In this document: piece after piece, positions 22,377-31,001 of the stretch | How the letters are laid out: the number at the start of each line of letters is the position of its first letter | How positions within the stretch are numbered: position 1 is the first letter of the stretch | Assembly (NCBI RefSeq): GCF_026262505.1 | Contig: NC_067205.1 | Coordinates: forward strand, 1,426,001 to 1,490,000 | Source: Trichomonas vaginalis G3 | Taxonomy: Eukaryota; Parabasalia; Trichomonadida; Trichomonadidae | Direction of reading: 5' to 3' | DNA length: 64,000 bases | Made by a program: the position numbers and the translations under genes | Notes under the pieces: model-generated | Told to the model about the DNA's origin: nothing | Database searches by the model: none | The model's input: only the letters and a program-made list of their open reading frames with translations

Positions 22377-23645
22377 ATGTTTTTGTTTCTCTGTTTAAGA
22401 ATCAATCCTACAAATGAGTACTATAGCTTAATACCACCGCACAAGACAGAGAATTATGATGAGATAGGGAATTGGACAATGGTTGGTCACACAGCTAATA
22501 TGGGAAATAAAATTAGATTAACTCACAATTTAACGAAACAAAGTGGCAAGATTTGCAGTCGTATACCATTTGTCTTCAATGAATGGTCATTAGAATTTAA
22601 TATTTCAGCTACTGGAGAAGTTGGCGGTGGAAAGCTTATTGTTCTTTATTCCAAGCAATGCTGCCAAGACCCTAGCTATCCAATGGATGGTTGGGCTATT
22701 TATATTGATCTGAAACCCGATTATTCCCTTGAATCTGATATTTATTTGATGTTTTTCAAGAATCAAACGTTCAAAGAAGCATACAAACATCATATTGGAA
22801 GAGTGCAAATACGAAATGCTAAGACTACAGCGTACTTTTCCATTTCAAAACGATATGATTCGATGGACATCGATATTTTCGTAAATGATCACTTCAATCG
22901 TTTATATTCAGATGTTACAAATGATACAGTCGCTTACGGCTATCTTTCTTTCTACGGAACAACAGATAATGAACCAGAACAAATAGACGTCCACCAAGTT
23001 CGCGTTTGGCCCGCAGATGATCATTTCTTAGCCAGAGCCGATAGAGAGAACTTTACAAACTTCAATCGTAAAAGAGTTGACAAAATTTTCATTTCAAGGA
23101 GAAAACTGAAGAGTAAAAGGAGAGCATTGATGCCATTGATGCAGAAACTAACCAAAGAAGCACAGGATATGAATTGTAACCTCTCTTCCGCAGAAAGAAA
23201 GAATTTAACAGACGCATTTTTGATTGTCAACGAAGCAATCAAAAGATCACAAGATTCTATCAGAATGAAGGCCCTTGAACAGTTCATAGCCTTAAGTATC
23301 GCTCCTTCTTTAGAAAATGCCATTAAAAAGATCGAATTCGCAAAATCTGAGCTGAATGAAATCAAATCTAACGTTGAATTGTTATATACTAACCTTACTT
23401 CAACACTTTCTACAATGATTTTCAATTCAAAGAACGATTTGATGTATATTAACGCTCAAATTTTGGTTGCAGCTAAAGATTTGGATCTTTCTTCTGTTAG
23501 AAACGAAACAATTGTTGAAGATAACCATGTAATCAGAGATACTGTTGTTAGTTTTGTTTTAATGCTGATTTCTGTCGTTGAATTTGTTGCTTATATCATT
23601 TTCTTCATTTCGAAGAGAAAATACATCCAAAGAAAGTACGATTAA
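22377..23645 (+). CDS. L-type lectin cargo receptor (ERGIC-53/VIP36 family)
   Basis: 422 residues. A short hydrophobic start (MFLFLCLR) is followed by a leguminous-lectin-like beta sandwich (~15-215), including GKICSRIPF, WSLEFNISATGEVGGGKLIVLYS and DGWAIYIDLKP. The 'G-W/F-A' strand and the acidic/Asn residues near VNDHF suit the sugar/Ca site, but the canonical D-x-F/N-N pattern is not certain. A charged helical stalk (~230-370) leads to one transmembrane segment (~388-411) and a tail SKRKYIQRKYD. The C-terminal RKYD resembles a KKXX retrieval signal for COPI. Family members escort glycoproteins from the ER to the Golgi. The architecture (lectin, coiled stalk, TM, di-basic tail) fits ERGIC-53/Emp46 better than VIP36. 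Confidence 0.72.
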   Translation: MFLFLCLRINPTNEYYSLIPPHKTENYDEIGNWTMVGHTANMGNKIRLTHNLTKQSGKICSRIPFVFNEWSLEFNISATGEVGGGKLIVLYSKQCCQDPSYPMDGWAIYIDLKPDYSLESDIYLMFFKNQTFKEAYKHHIGRVQIRNAKTTAYFSISKRYDSMDIDIFVNDHFNRLYSDVTNDTVAYGYLSFYGTTDNEPEQIDVHQVRVWPADDHFLARADRENFTNFNRKRVDKIFISRRKLKSKRRALMPLMQKLTKEAQDMNCNLSSAERKNLTDAFLIVNEAIKRSQDSIRMKALEQFIALSIAPSLENAIKKIEFAKSELNEIKSNVELLYTNLTSTLSTMIFNSKNDLMYINAQILVAAKDLDLSSVRNETIVEDNHVIRDTVVSFVLMLISVVEFVAYIIFFISKRKYIQRKYD

Positions 23646-24047
23646 TTTATTAATTAATTGATTTTGTTTGTGTCATCAAAATATAAAAGTTTATATATTA
23701 TTTTTTCAATTCATAACTCTATTCACATATTTTCTTATCGATTTGTTTTTGAATTTCGCAATAATATTATGTTATTTATTTGATATTTTTTCACATATTA
23801 ATTTAAATCCCAATCTTCTGGTTAATGATTACTAAATTGCCTTGTAAGTTTGAGTATGTCTCATTTTTAGTGGAAATGTGAAATGATTTTGGAAATTTAA
23901 TTTCAAATTTCCACATTTCGTAATTAATGATAATAACAATGTATGTCACCTAAACTTTGTGATAGATTTGTATGAGAGATGTATTGTCATTTTAAAAAAA
24001 ATCACAGAGTATATAAAAAAGAGATATTTACAAAAAAAAGATAGATC
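23646..24047. other. Intergenic between convergent genes
   Basis: About 400 bases of AT-rich 3' flanks of the lectin and EF-hand genes. No repeat longer than a short palindrome near 23867-23918 (AATTTCAAATTTCCAC region) is seen. Confidence 0.4.
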
Positions 24048-24503
24048 TCATTCATCCCAAGCGCCTGTAAGAAGCTTGACTGCTTCAGTGTAATCGATGT
24101 ATCCATTGTCAACATGAAGTTTGTTAGAGAGATTTGAAATTTCATTTTCTGAAAGAGGTCTGTGAAGAGTATCAACTGTTTTGATGAAAACATCGTATTT
24201 GATTTTGCCCATTCCGTTGGAATCAAGAGCTCTGAAGCTATCGATAAGATCTTCTTGAACAGAATGACCGCGGGTAACGTGGAAATAGATATAAGCGAAT
24301 GTATTGAATGAAATAGTATTGCTTCCACTGATATCTTCGAGAATATCTTTAACTTCGTCCTGTGTTGGATTTGCGCCAGCTGTTCTTAAGCCTTTTTCGA
24401 CCAACTGGATCTCTAGTTTTCCTGTATTATCTGTATCAAGCTCTTTGAACACTGATTGAAGCTCTTCGATCTTCTTCGGTGTAAGGACGTCAATTGCTTG
24501 CAT
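24048..24503 (-). CDS. EF-hand protein of calmodulin/myosin light-chain type
   Basis: 151 residues from MQAIDVLTPKK. There are four EF-hand helix-loop-helix units in calmodulin spacing. Loop 1 (DTDNTGKLEIQL) and loop 3 (DSNGMGKIKYDV) keep the early Asp/Asn ligands but lack the Glu at position 12. Loops 2 and 4 (SGSNTISF, DNGYIDYTEA) are shortened or degenerate. Calcium binding is therefore likely weak or absent, as in essential light chains or structural calmodulin relatives. Family length is ~150, so it is full length. The frame opens five codons earlier at a GTG; the ATG is preferred. It reads TTCAAAAAATG, placing a TCA just upstream of the start. The partner is unknown. Confidence 0.75.
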   Translation of the reverse strand: MQAIDVLTPKKIEELQSVFKELDTDNTGKLEIQLVEKGLRTAGANPTQDEVKDILEDISGSNTISFNTFAYIYFHVTRGHSVQEDLIDSFRALDSNGMGKIKYDVFIKTVDTLHRPLSENEISNLSNKLHVDNGYIDYTEAVKLLTGAWDE

Positions 24504-24975
24504 TTTTTGAACGTGCACCGTTATAATTTTTATCTTTTTATGGCATATTGTTTCTTTGTGTTGTATTTACTCTGAATTTTAAAATAATTTATCTAAAATT
24601 CATTGAGCAATAGCATTTTTAATATCAATGAAATAATTATTGGAGATTCGAAAGTATTTTAACGATGAATTTTGATGTATCAATAAAAGTCATTATGTTT
24701 TCCAAATACTCAAGAGTTTAGCATATACAAACAAAAAAATATATTGATATTTTAATATAACAGTTATGTTCAATGTAATAATTAGCATTCAATATAAGCA
24801 TTTTGATCCATTGATATGGATAATGATGCTTAGGTCTAATATTGTAACTTGAAAAAATTAAATTCTTAATTGTGGTTCAAAATCAGTCAAGTTTGGTATT
24901 AATGAGATGTAAAGACTATAATGTACCGTAAAATGACTAAGAAAAACAATGTAAATCCAAATTATAAAAAATAAA
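24504..24975. other. Intergenic region
   Basis: AT-rich DNA between two minus-strand genes; no frame, repeat or RNA gene is supported. Confidence 0.4.
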
Positions 24976-25782
24976 TTAAGGCATTCCAACTATATAAACT
25001 CTGTTTTGCATATCTGCCCATTCAAAGCCATCGACGTTGTTTGGAAGAGGAAAAATCCATGTATACCATTTATCGCCAAGAATTTGTTTTGCATTAGCAA
25101 ATTTTCCAACATCATATCGTTGTGGATCAAGTTTAGCGATTCTCTCAAGTGTTGTTCTGTTATTTGTAATATTTGAGCAATATGAGAAGCCAAAAAATCC
25201 AACAAATGCTGCGCAGAAGAGGAGAACAGCGAGCACAAACCACATAAATCCCTTGAAGTCTGAATTTTGTTTGAGTCTGTAGAAAATTAAACTAAATGCG
25301 CAATCAACAACTAAAATGGCAGTAAATATGTTGAATAATACGAATGCTTTCATATTTCGTAATGCAATACAATTACCAACTATAGGGCAATGATGATCAA
25401 ATCTAAAATAGCATTTACCGCAAGTTTTGCAATGATGAGTGCGTTCTGTTTTCGGAAGGCCGCACTTCTCGCATTTCCTATGCTTCGATATTTCTGGTGG
25501 TAATTCCTGAAGACTTCCCTTAATCAGTAATTTTCTTCTTTCTAGGCATAGTTCTGTACTTCCAGCATCGAGCCAGGATGTTGTTATATGGGCAATTAAC
25601 CATAAAAATGAAAATACGCCCCATATAGATACTGATATGTACCATCCAATTTTATGGAATCCAGTTACATTGTAAAATTCAATATAAATGTAACGTATTA
25701 CAAGAAATTGCGCTCCAAGGTACACAAAAAGGATTGTTATTCGCGCCACCAAATCCATTCCAATTGGCGCAAAACAGCCCAT
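24976..25782 (-). CDS. DHHC-type protein S-acyltransferase
   Basis: 268 residues from MGCFAPIGMDL. Two transmembrane segments (~13-37 and ~46-66) precede a Cys-rich zinc domain: CEKCGLPKTERTHHCKTCGKC, then FRFDHHCPIVGNC with the catalytic DHHC at residues ~139-142. Two more hydrophobic segments follow. This is the standard four-TM topology of palmitoyltransferases, with the active site in the cytosolic loop. These enzymes attach palmitate to cysteines of membrane proteins at the Golgi, ER or surface. All zinc ligands and the catalytic Cys are present, so it should be active. A longer reading from an ATG at 25929 adds 49 residues, but the inner ATG gives the canonical layout and reads TTTTTCAATG, with a TCA directly before it. 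Confidence 0.85.
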   Translation of the reverse strand: MGCFAPIGMDLVARITILFVYLGAQFLVIRYIYIEFYNVTGFHKIGWYISVSIWGVFSFLWLIAHITTSWLDAGSTELCLERRKLLIKGSLQELPPEISKHRKCEKCGLPKTERTHHCKTCGKCYFRFDHHCPIVGNCIALRNMKAFVLFNIFTAILVVDCAFSLIFYRLKQNSDFKGFMWFVLAVLLFCAAFVGFFGFSYCSNITNNRTTLERIAKLDPQRYDVGKFANAKQILGDKWYTWIFPLPNNVDGFEWADMQNRVYIVGMP

Positions 25783-26275
25783 TGAAAAATTGAGATAAAA
25801 TAAAAATATGTAACGGAACCATTTGAGCAATTGTCTCGATGTGATATCAATTGTCTGGTATATACATGGCACGGCGGGCGCAAAAAGTGACAAAATAGAA
25901 TACCTATGGTGGCAAGACAAAGGAAACATTTTTGTAAGGCAAACATTATATCAAATACCTTTACTTTGTAATAAGAAATATAATTATCACGAAATTACAA
26001 ATAAATATTGTTTAATATAATTAATAGCAAAATTGTTTTTTATTATTTCCCTTAAGACCTTGCTTATTAAGTATACGTATAACAAGCTTGTACTGCATGT
26101 ATTAGTTAATAGAACAAAAGAAAATGAGCTCAAATGAAAAAAATTTTCATGCTATTTTGGAAATATGCATATTCGAAGTATGAGAGTTGTAAACACTGAG
26201 AATTTTAAGCTTTGGTTGATGATAGTCTTTAATTTTTCTTGAAGTAGTAAATTATTTGATATGAAAATTTAATGG
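25783..26275. other. Intergenic region
   Basis: 5' flank of the DHHC gene and AT-rich DNA, with no supported feature. An open extension of the DHHC frame reaches 25929. Confidence 0.35.
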
Positions 26276-26322
26276 CCAGCATAATCAATCGTGTGTTTCG
26301 TTTCTTGATTGAGAAACGATGA

Positions 26323-26535
26323 TTGTGTGCTAATGAATTATTGTGTCTGACAGGTTATGATTATGGATACCTGAAATTAAGCTTTTATGGGAAACATCAC
26401 CGAGCGCCATTTGGCGCCCCTAATGCTGTTTCTATCGGTATGATTAAGGAGCCTTCTTATGCACTTTCATCACTTGAACTTGAACGCTACAAGATATATG
26501 CCCCCCTCCCAATGGGAGGTGGGAGCAAAAATTGA
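26323..26535 (+). pseudogene. Unidentified protein fragment, no ATG
   Basis: A 70-codon open stretch that opens at a TTG directly after a TGA and reads as well-formed protein (GYDYGYLKLSFYGK, APNAVSIGMIKEPSYALSSL). Its composition differs from the surrounding noise, with Pro/Gly turns, few Lys/Asn runs and GC-richer codons. It has no start and ends in a GC-rich palindrome (CCCCCCTCCC...GGGAGGTGGG, 26503-26522). It looks like the tail of a gene carried in or truncated by repeat activity. I do not recognise the family, and chance cannot be excluded. Confidence 0.3.
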
Positions 26536-27186
26536 AATGTTTACATTGATTTTTGAATACTTTACAAGCACCCCTCCCAGTGGGCGCGGGCGCAAGTGAT
26601 CGGGTCAAAAAAAATCATAAAAATATTCAAAATTGCGATTTTAATAGATGTTTAAGAAGTAAATTTATTAATAACGATATTTCATAGTACAAAATGTGTT
26701 CAATCTCTTCGTAAATCATTCAAAAAAATCAAATATAGATCCGTATTTTTCCCAAGTGAGCGGGGTATCTCCAATCCCAGCCCTATCGTCCTCCCAGTGT
26801 CAGTTTTCAATATAAAATCCAAATTTTTTTTGAAAATAAAAATTTCGAGAAATTTTTCTTATTTTTTTTCTTTAATTTCAATAATTCAAAATAAATTTGG
26901 GAGTAAAAAGACACTATTTAATGAAATTCATATGAGTGAATGTAGATAAATACTCTCAAAACATACAATTTATCTATTTTTTCTTTATATTATCAACTAA
27001 TTAGTGATAATTTTTTTGAATCAGATTTTTTTTTCATTAAAAACATAACATATAACACAACAATGATGCACACATACGTATCTACACATCAAAATATAAA
27101 GCTTGTTTTGGTCTGGGCATCCCAACCCAAAATTCTTAAAAAATTGAATAAAATTGAATACTTGGGGCTGGGATACCCATCCCAAA
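26503..27186. repeat. GC-rich palindromes in AT-rich DNA
   Basis: Small GC-rich inverted repeats stand out from the AT background. They include 26503-26522 (CCCCCCTCCCAATGGGAGGT), 26573-26593 (CTCCCAGTGGGCGCGGGCGC) and a longer hairpin at 27103-27186, whose arms TTTTGGTCTGGGCATCCCA and its near complement end in CCAAAA. They may be the ends of decayed DNA transposons; no paired terminal repeat or target duplication was found. Confidence 0.5.
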
Positions 27187-27315
27187 ACCGAATTGAATTT
27201 TTTGAATTAAAGAATATATTTATGTATTTATAATATACATATGATGTCTATAAAAAATACTAAATTCTAAAAAAAATTCAATTTATTCAAAACGTATACT
27301 AAGTGATCACTTCAT

Positions 27316-28053
27316 TAGTAGGATCAGCAATCCTACTAAATAGTGAGAACGCCACTAACTCAAAAGGGAGTCCTTGGAGCTCTTGATCTCTTGTCAGTAG
27401 AGTTCATAATGAGGCATGGCATCTACTGATTAGAGATCAGAGCAATCCTACCTTACCTTCAGGAGCTACAAAGCTCCTAATCGTTACGAGAGGGAGCCTT
27501 GGAGCTCCTGAAGCTCATCAGCAGAGGCTATTTACCATTTGGGCCTCTTCTGATGAACGATGCGAAACACGTCTACGAACCAGGAGCTTCAAAGCTTCTA
27601 ATCCTTACTAAAGGGAGCTTTGGAGCTCCTGAGTCTCCATCAACAGAGTCCCAGATGGTAAATGTCCTTTGCTGATGAAAGATGCGAAACACATCTACGA
27701 ACCAGGAGCTCCAAAGCTCCTAATCCTTACGAAAGGGAGCTTTGGAGCTCCTGAAACTCCTTTTACTATAAAATAGGACAGTTTTCTTCTGAGGTTCTCA
27801 TCAAATCTAAGACTTCAGAAGAAAGCTGTCCTATCAATGTATACTTACACTCTCATGGACTACAAGTGTACAATTTTAAGGCAGAGATTATCCGAGGCCT
27901 CTCATCAAATGAGGGACCTCGGATAATCTCTACCTTAAGTAGTCAAATAACTTTTCTCACTATTTAGGAACAAAAGAACAAGAGTTGGAGTACTTTAAGG
28001 CAAGATTCTTCCGAAATCTCTCATCGAATGAGAGAATTCGGAAGGACCTTGCC
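27316..28053. repeat. Cluster of at least nine strong hairpins
   Basis: A 0.74-kb block made almost wholly of consecutive stem-loops: 27316-27338, 27382-27440, 27458-27512, 27516-27555, 27581-27631, 27639-27676, 27703-27753, 27775-27832, 27875-27938 and 27998-28053. Several are variants of one unit (CAGGAGCT...CTCCTAATCCTTACGAAAGGGAGC...AGCTCCTG at 27458, 27581 and 27703). The units are separated by a second hairpin that carries GATGCGAAACAC. The last two have ~25-30 bp stems closed by TCTCATC(A/G)AATGAG. CTAAATAGTGAGAA near 27336-27352 recurs inverted near 27950-27967 and may bound the block. No frame crosses it. Confidence 0.75.
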
Positions 28054-28765
28054 AAATCCTTGAACGCCAATATCCTTGGAACTGAGCTAGAACCAGGGAG
28101 AAGTAGCATACTATAGAGCACGATGGTAATCTCGGAAATGCTTATATCGCCTCAAGCACAATATTTAAGAAGTCTAACTCATATATACAAGAAGTCAGGC
28201 TGAATAGATATTGTGCATATGGTTTGCAGAACTCTCATGATATTTCAAATTCATGTTATCCCAAAAAGGTGACACTTTGGGTGTATCGTCCATCCCAGGG
28301 ATGCAAAAATCACATCACCTTGGATCTATAAAATCAAAAGAATTTCCAAAATTCAATTTTTTTAGTAAAATTTATATCTTTTTCTATCGTCTCCTCCCCA
28401 CCAGTGGGAGCCACCGGAGGCGCGGGCGGCGCCGCTGGCGCCAAAAAAGTAGCGCCCATCGTGCCATGTATAGTCTGGTATAAGTAGAAATATACTTTCT
28501 TGCCTGATCTCTCCAAAAATCAAAATCTCATCGATTCAAATTCACGATTCAGTATTAATCAACTCTTCAATAGATTTTACTAACAGCGTGATATGTGTTG
28601 TATGCATTACATATTAGTTTATAACTGTTTCATCAATAATAAAAAAACAATGGAATTTCAAGAAATTTGCATCGAAAAATTGGAAAAAAGTAATAACAAT
28701 AAAATAATTTTTATATAAACATTCAAAGCCATTATAATATGTAATGATAACAAGTACTTCTATAT
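28054..28765. other. Repeat-derived sequence, no gene
   Basis: It includes inverted arms GCACAATAT...ATATTGTGC (about 28159-28217), AAGGTGA...TCACCTT (about 28266-28322, with CATCCCAGGGATG inside) and a very GC-rich patch at 28388-28445 (GGCGCGGGCGGCGCCGCTGG). Short frames on both strands here are low-complexity artefacts. Confidence 0.45.
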
Positions 28766-29899
28766 TTATTCTGCCATATTTGCTATTGCATGTGCCATAT
28801 AAATTGTTCCTAGGATATTGAAGTTAAGAAGGGATGTTTGTGAATAAATTCTTGTTCCGCAAATCCAATCTGGTCTAATAAATTCATAGAATTCATCTTC
28901 AAGCTCTTCTACAATTGACATAACGAATGGATAATTCTTTACTTGATTAGCTAATGCAAGAACTATTGATTGACAAGAAAGTGAACTTGCTATTGTTTTT
29001 GCAGCTCTAAAGTAGTATAAGTAATGTGTTTTCAATGCATCATGTGCATCTCTTTCACCTCTAATTGCTCTTTGAGCAATATCGGCAGGATCAATTTTAT
29101 CAAGATTTATTTTTTCTCCTGTGGATTTTAAGTGATAGTATTGGTAACAGATCTTGATTCCTCTTGCAGAACAAATATCTTCATATTCTGGATCAAGTCG
29201 TCCTTGATAATTACATTTTGAAATATACTCAAGTAAATCATCTTCTTCTGCAAACATTTTATGTTTTTCCATTCGTGGAGGTATTTGAATATGTCTTATT
29301 TCTGTTGGAACTACAACAGGTTTGTCATGAAGAGGTGTTCTGGCAATTAGAGCAACTCCAAAACCAGATCCCATCGCTAAAATAGCTGTTCTTTCATTAG
29401 ATAAAACAGGACCTTCTGGAGCTTTATCTTCAAACAGCTGAGCAAAATTTTCTTCAAGAATTCCTTGTTCTTTAGCTGCAATAATTCCATACGCGCATGC
29501 TTCTAAATCATTTAAGAAAACTGACCTTTCTTTTGGAAAAATACTTGAAGGAAGTTGTGAAATTGACAATGATCTATCTTCAATGGATCCATTCCAATTT
29601 GTAATGGTAACTGTGTTATTTTTGATTGGTCCTGCAAAAGAATTTGCTGAACCGAGACGAATCACTTGGGAATCGACTTGTAAGAGTTTTTCCTGAAGAT
29701 CTTGTAGTACTTGTATAATCTTATATGTTGTATTTGCTTTTTCATGGCCAATATCGATGAATCGTGAAGGATTGTTAAAATCTGAAAGTCTAACTTTTAA
29801 TACTGATATTCCAACATCACATCCGATACAAATTGGAATTGAATCATTTGTTTTCCATTCTTTTATTTTCTGTATGCGTTCGAAAAGAATGTGTTCAAT
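28766..29899 (-). CDS. Glucokinase-like protein (bacterial-type ROK-free group), start codon missing
   Basis: Homology runs through the whole open frame to about 29899, but there is no in-frame ATG before residue ~174; the first GTG is at 29665. Visible features, in order: a phosphate-binding strand CIGCDVGISVLKVRLSD in which the usual D-x-G-G-T/S has become DVGIS; AGPIKNNTVTITNW; SVFLNDLEACAYG with the catalytic-type Asp; ILAMGSGFGVALI for the ATP-site glycines; EIRHIQIPP in place of EGGHxxF; and ICSARGIKICYQYY near the C-terminal half. The order matches group-A glucokinases, such as those described in trichomonads, which phosphorylate glucose with ATP. Altered glycine motifs and the lack of a normal start suggest a decayed or repurposed paralog rather than the working glycolytic enzyme. 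A TGA at 29900-29902 closes the frame upstream. Confidence 0.65.
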   Translation of the reverse strand: MEHILFERIQKIKEWKTNDSIPICIGCDVGISVLKVRLSDFNNPSRFIDIGHEKANTTYKIIQVLQDLQEKLLQVDSQVIRLGSANSFAGPIKNNTVTITNWNGSIEDRSLSISQLPSSIFPKERSVFLNDLEACAYGIIAAKEQGILEENFAQLFEDKAPEGPVLSNERTAILAMGSGFGVALIARTPLHDKPVVVPTEIRHIQIPPRMEKHKMFAEEDDLLEYISKCNYQGRLDPEYEDICSARGIKICYQYYHLKSTGEKINLDKIDPADIAQRAIRGERDAHDALKTHYLYYFRAAKTIASSLSCQSIVLALANQVKNYPFVMSIVEELEDEFYEFIRPDWICGTRIYSQTSLLNFNILGTIYMAHAIANMAE

Positions 29900-29902
29900 T
29901 CA

Positions 29903-30976
29903 AAAAAAGTCTTCACAAAATTATAACGATGCCTTCAAATTATAAAAATAATGAAATGTTTAGAATTACGATTTATAAAAAATTTTCCAAATTTGACAAT
30001 AAGAATATGATTTGATGGGTGAAACAATAGGATCAATCAAATAATGCTTTTATTTGAATGATGATTTGAATTAGCTCTTTTTTTATTATTAAGGGCTTAA
30101 ATATGTATTAAGATGTGTCACTACAAGTTATAAATTCATCACCAATCCTGTGTTTACTTGATTCAACAGTTTTGTTAAGTTGCACATCAAAAGTTTTCTT
30201 TGATTTTTAGGCAGTTTCAATATCAAGCTCGACAAGTAGAATTTATCAAGTCGGGTTTTAGAAAATTTGAGCTAATTTATGTAAGAAAGCAACACACCTA
30301 CATCGATAGCATAGAAAGATAGAATGCTTTTGTTAATCACAAATTGATCTCGCAATTTCAAATGTCGAATAAAGAGCATTGTCAGCGTTTGTTCAAGATC
30401 TAAAAGAATGTATTATTGATAGTCAATGAATGTGGAATAGATTTTTAATGATTTAGCATTGCTTTTATTAGGAGAATTTTGTATTGACGATAACAGCGTG
30501 TCAAGTTATTTCAGATGATTGTTTTATATAATTCGTATCAGGATGAGAAATATAACATCTCACAAAGGAAAAAAAATATCTCTATTTCTATAAGAAACGA
30601 TGATTTTATTTGCATATGTACATAATGTTCAACAGAGTTTTTGATTGCAGATCTAATGAAATAATCTGAAAGTTACAAAATAAAATGGAAATCATTCAAT
30701 TAATGATGATCATTTTTAATTGTTTCATTCAATAAGAAACTTGTGCTAAGCTAATCTATTTGAAGTTTTAAGTCTCTAGATAATGATCAAAGAAAGCAAA
30801 GACTCTTCTGATATTCATGAAACATGAAAGTTGTCTTTTTCATATTGTTATCAATTAGTCATAGATTTCTGGTTCTATAATCATTATCATAATGTTTAAA
30901 GCACATAACCTTGCTTCGTTCTAATGCTAAAAATGTTAGATATCACTCATGAAATAAAAAAGTAAAAAAGAAAATG
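29903..30976. other. 1.1-kb intergenic region
   Basis: AT-rich DNA between the glucokinase-like gene and the 3' end of the interrupted tRNA gene. No frame or repeat is supported. The T-rich strand next to 30977 contains the tRNA terminator, listed separately. Confidence 0.4.
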
Positions 30977-30982
30977 AAAAAA
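30977..30982 (-). terminator. RNA polymerase III T6 terminator of the split tRNA-Pro
   Basis: On the minus strand, the discriminator base C and one A are followed by six Ts. This is the normal Pol III stop just after the 3' end of a tRNA gene. Confidence 0.75.
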
Positions 30983-30983
30983 T

Positions 30984-31001
30984 GGGGCGAGCCGGGAATT
31001 G
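30984..31001 (-). tRNA. 3' part of tRNA-Pro(UGG), separated by a LINE insertion
   Basis: The minus strand reads CAATTCCCGGCTCGCCCC. This is the end of the T loop (from C56), the 3' T-stem strand CCCGG, the acceptor strand CTCGCCC and discriminator C73. CTCGCCC pairs base for base (one G-U) with GGGTGAG at 37074-37080, 6 kb away, so the two pieces belonged to one gene. The T5 (Pol III stop context) follows directly. Confidence 0.8.

Noticed and set aside
29871-29900. A spliced first exon for the glucokinase-like gene (AACGCATACAG before the homology)
   Set aside because: The trichomonad 3' splice consensus ACTAACACACAG is not matched well and no GTAYGT donor was found upstream.
29892-29900. 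GTTCAATTC resembling a tRNA B box
   Set aside because: No cloverleaf, A box or acceptor pairing can be drawn around it.
30955-30985. Poly(A) tail of the LINE
   Set aside because: On the element's own strand this stretch is T-rich and lies beyond the tRNA 3' end; it is the Pol III terminator and flank.
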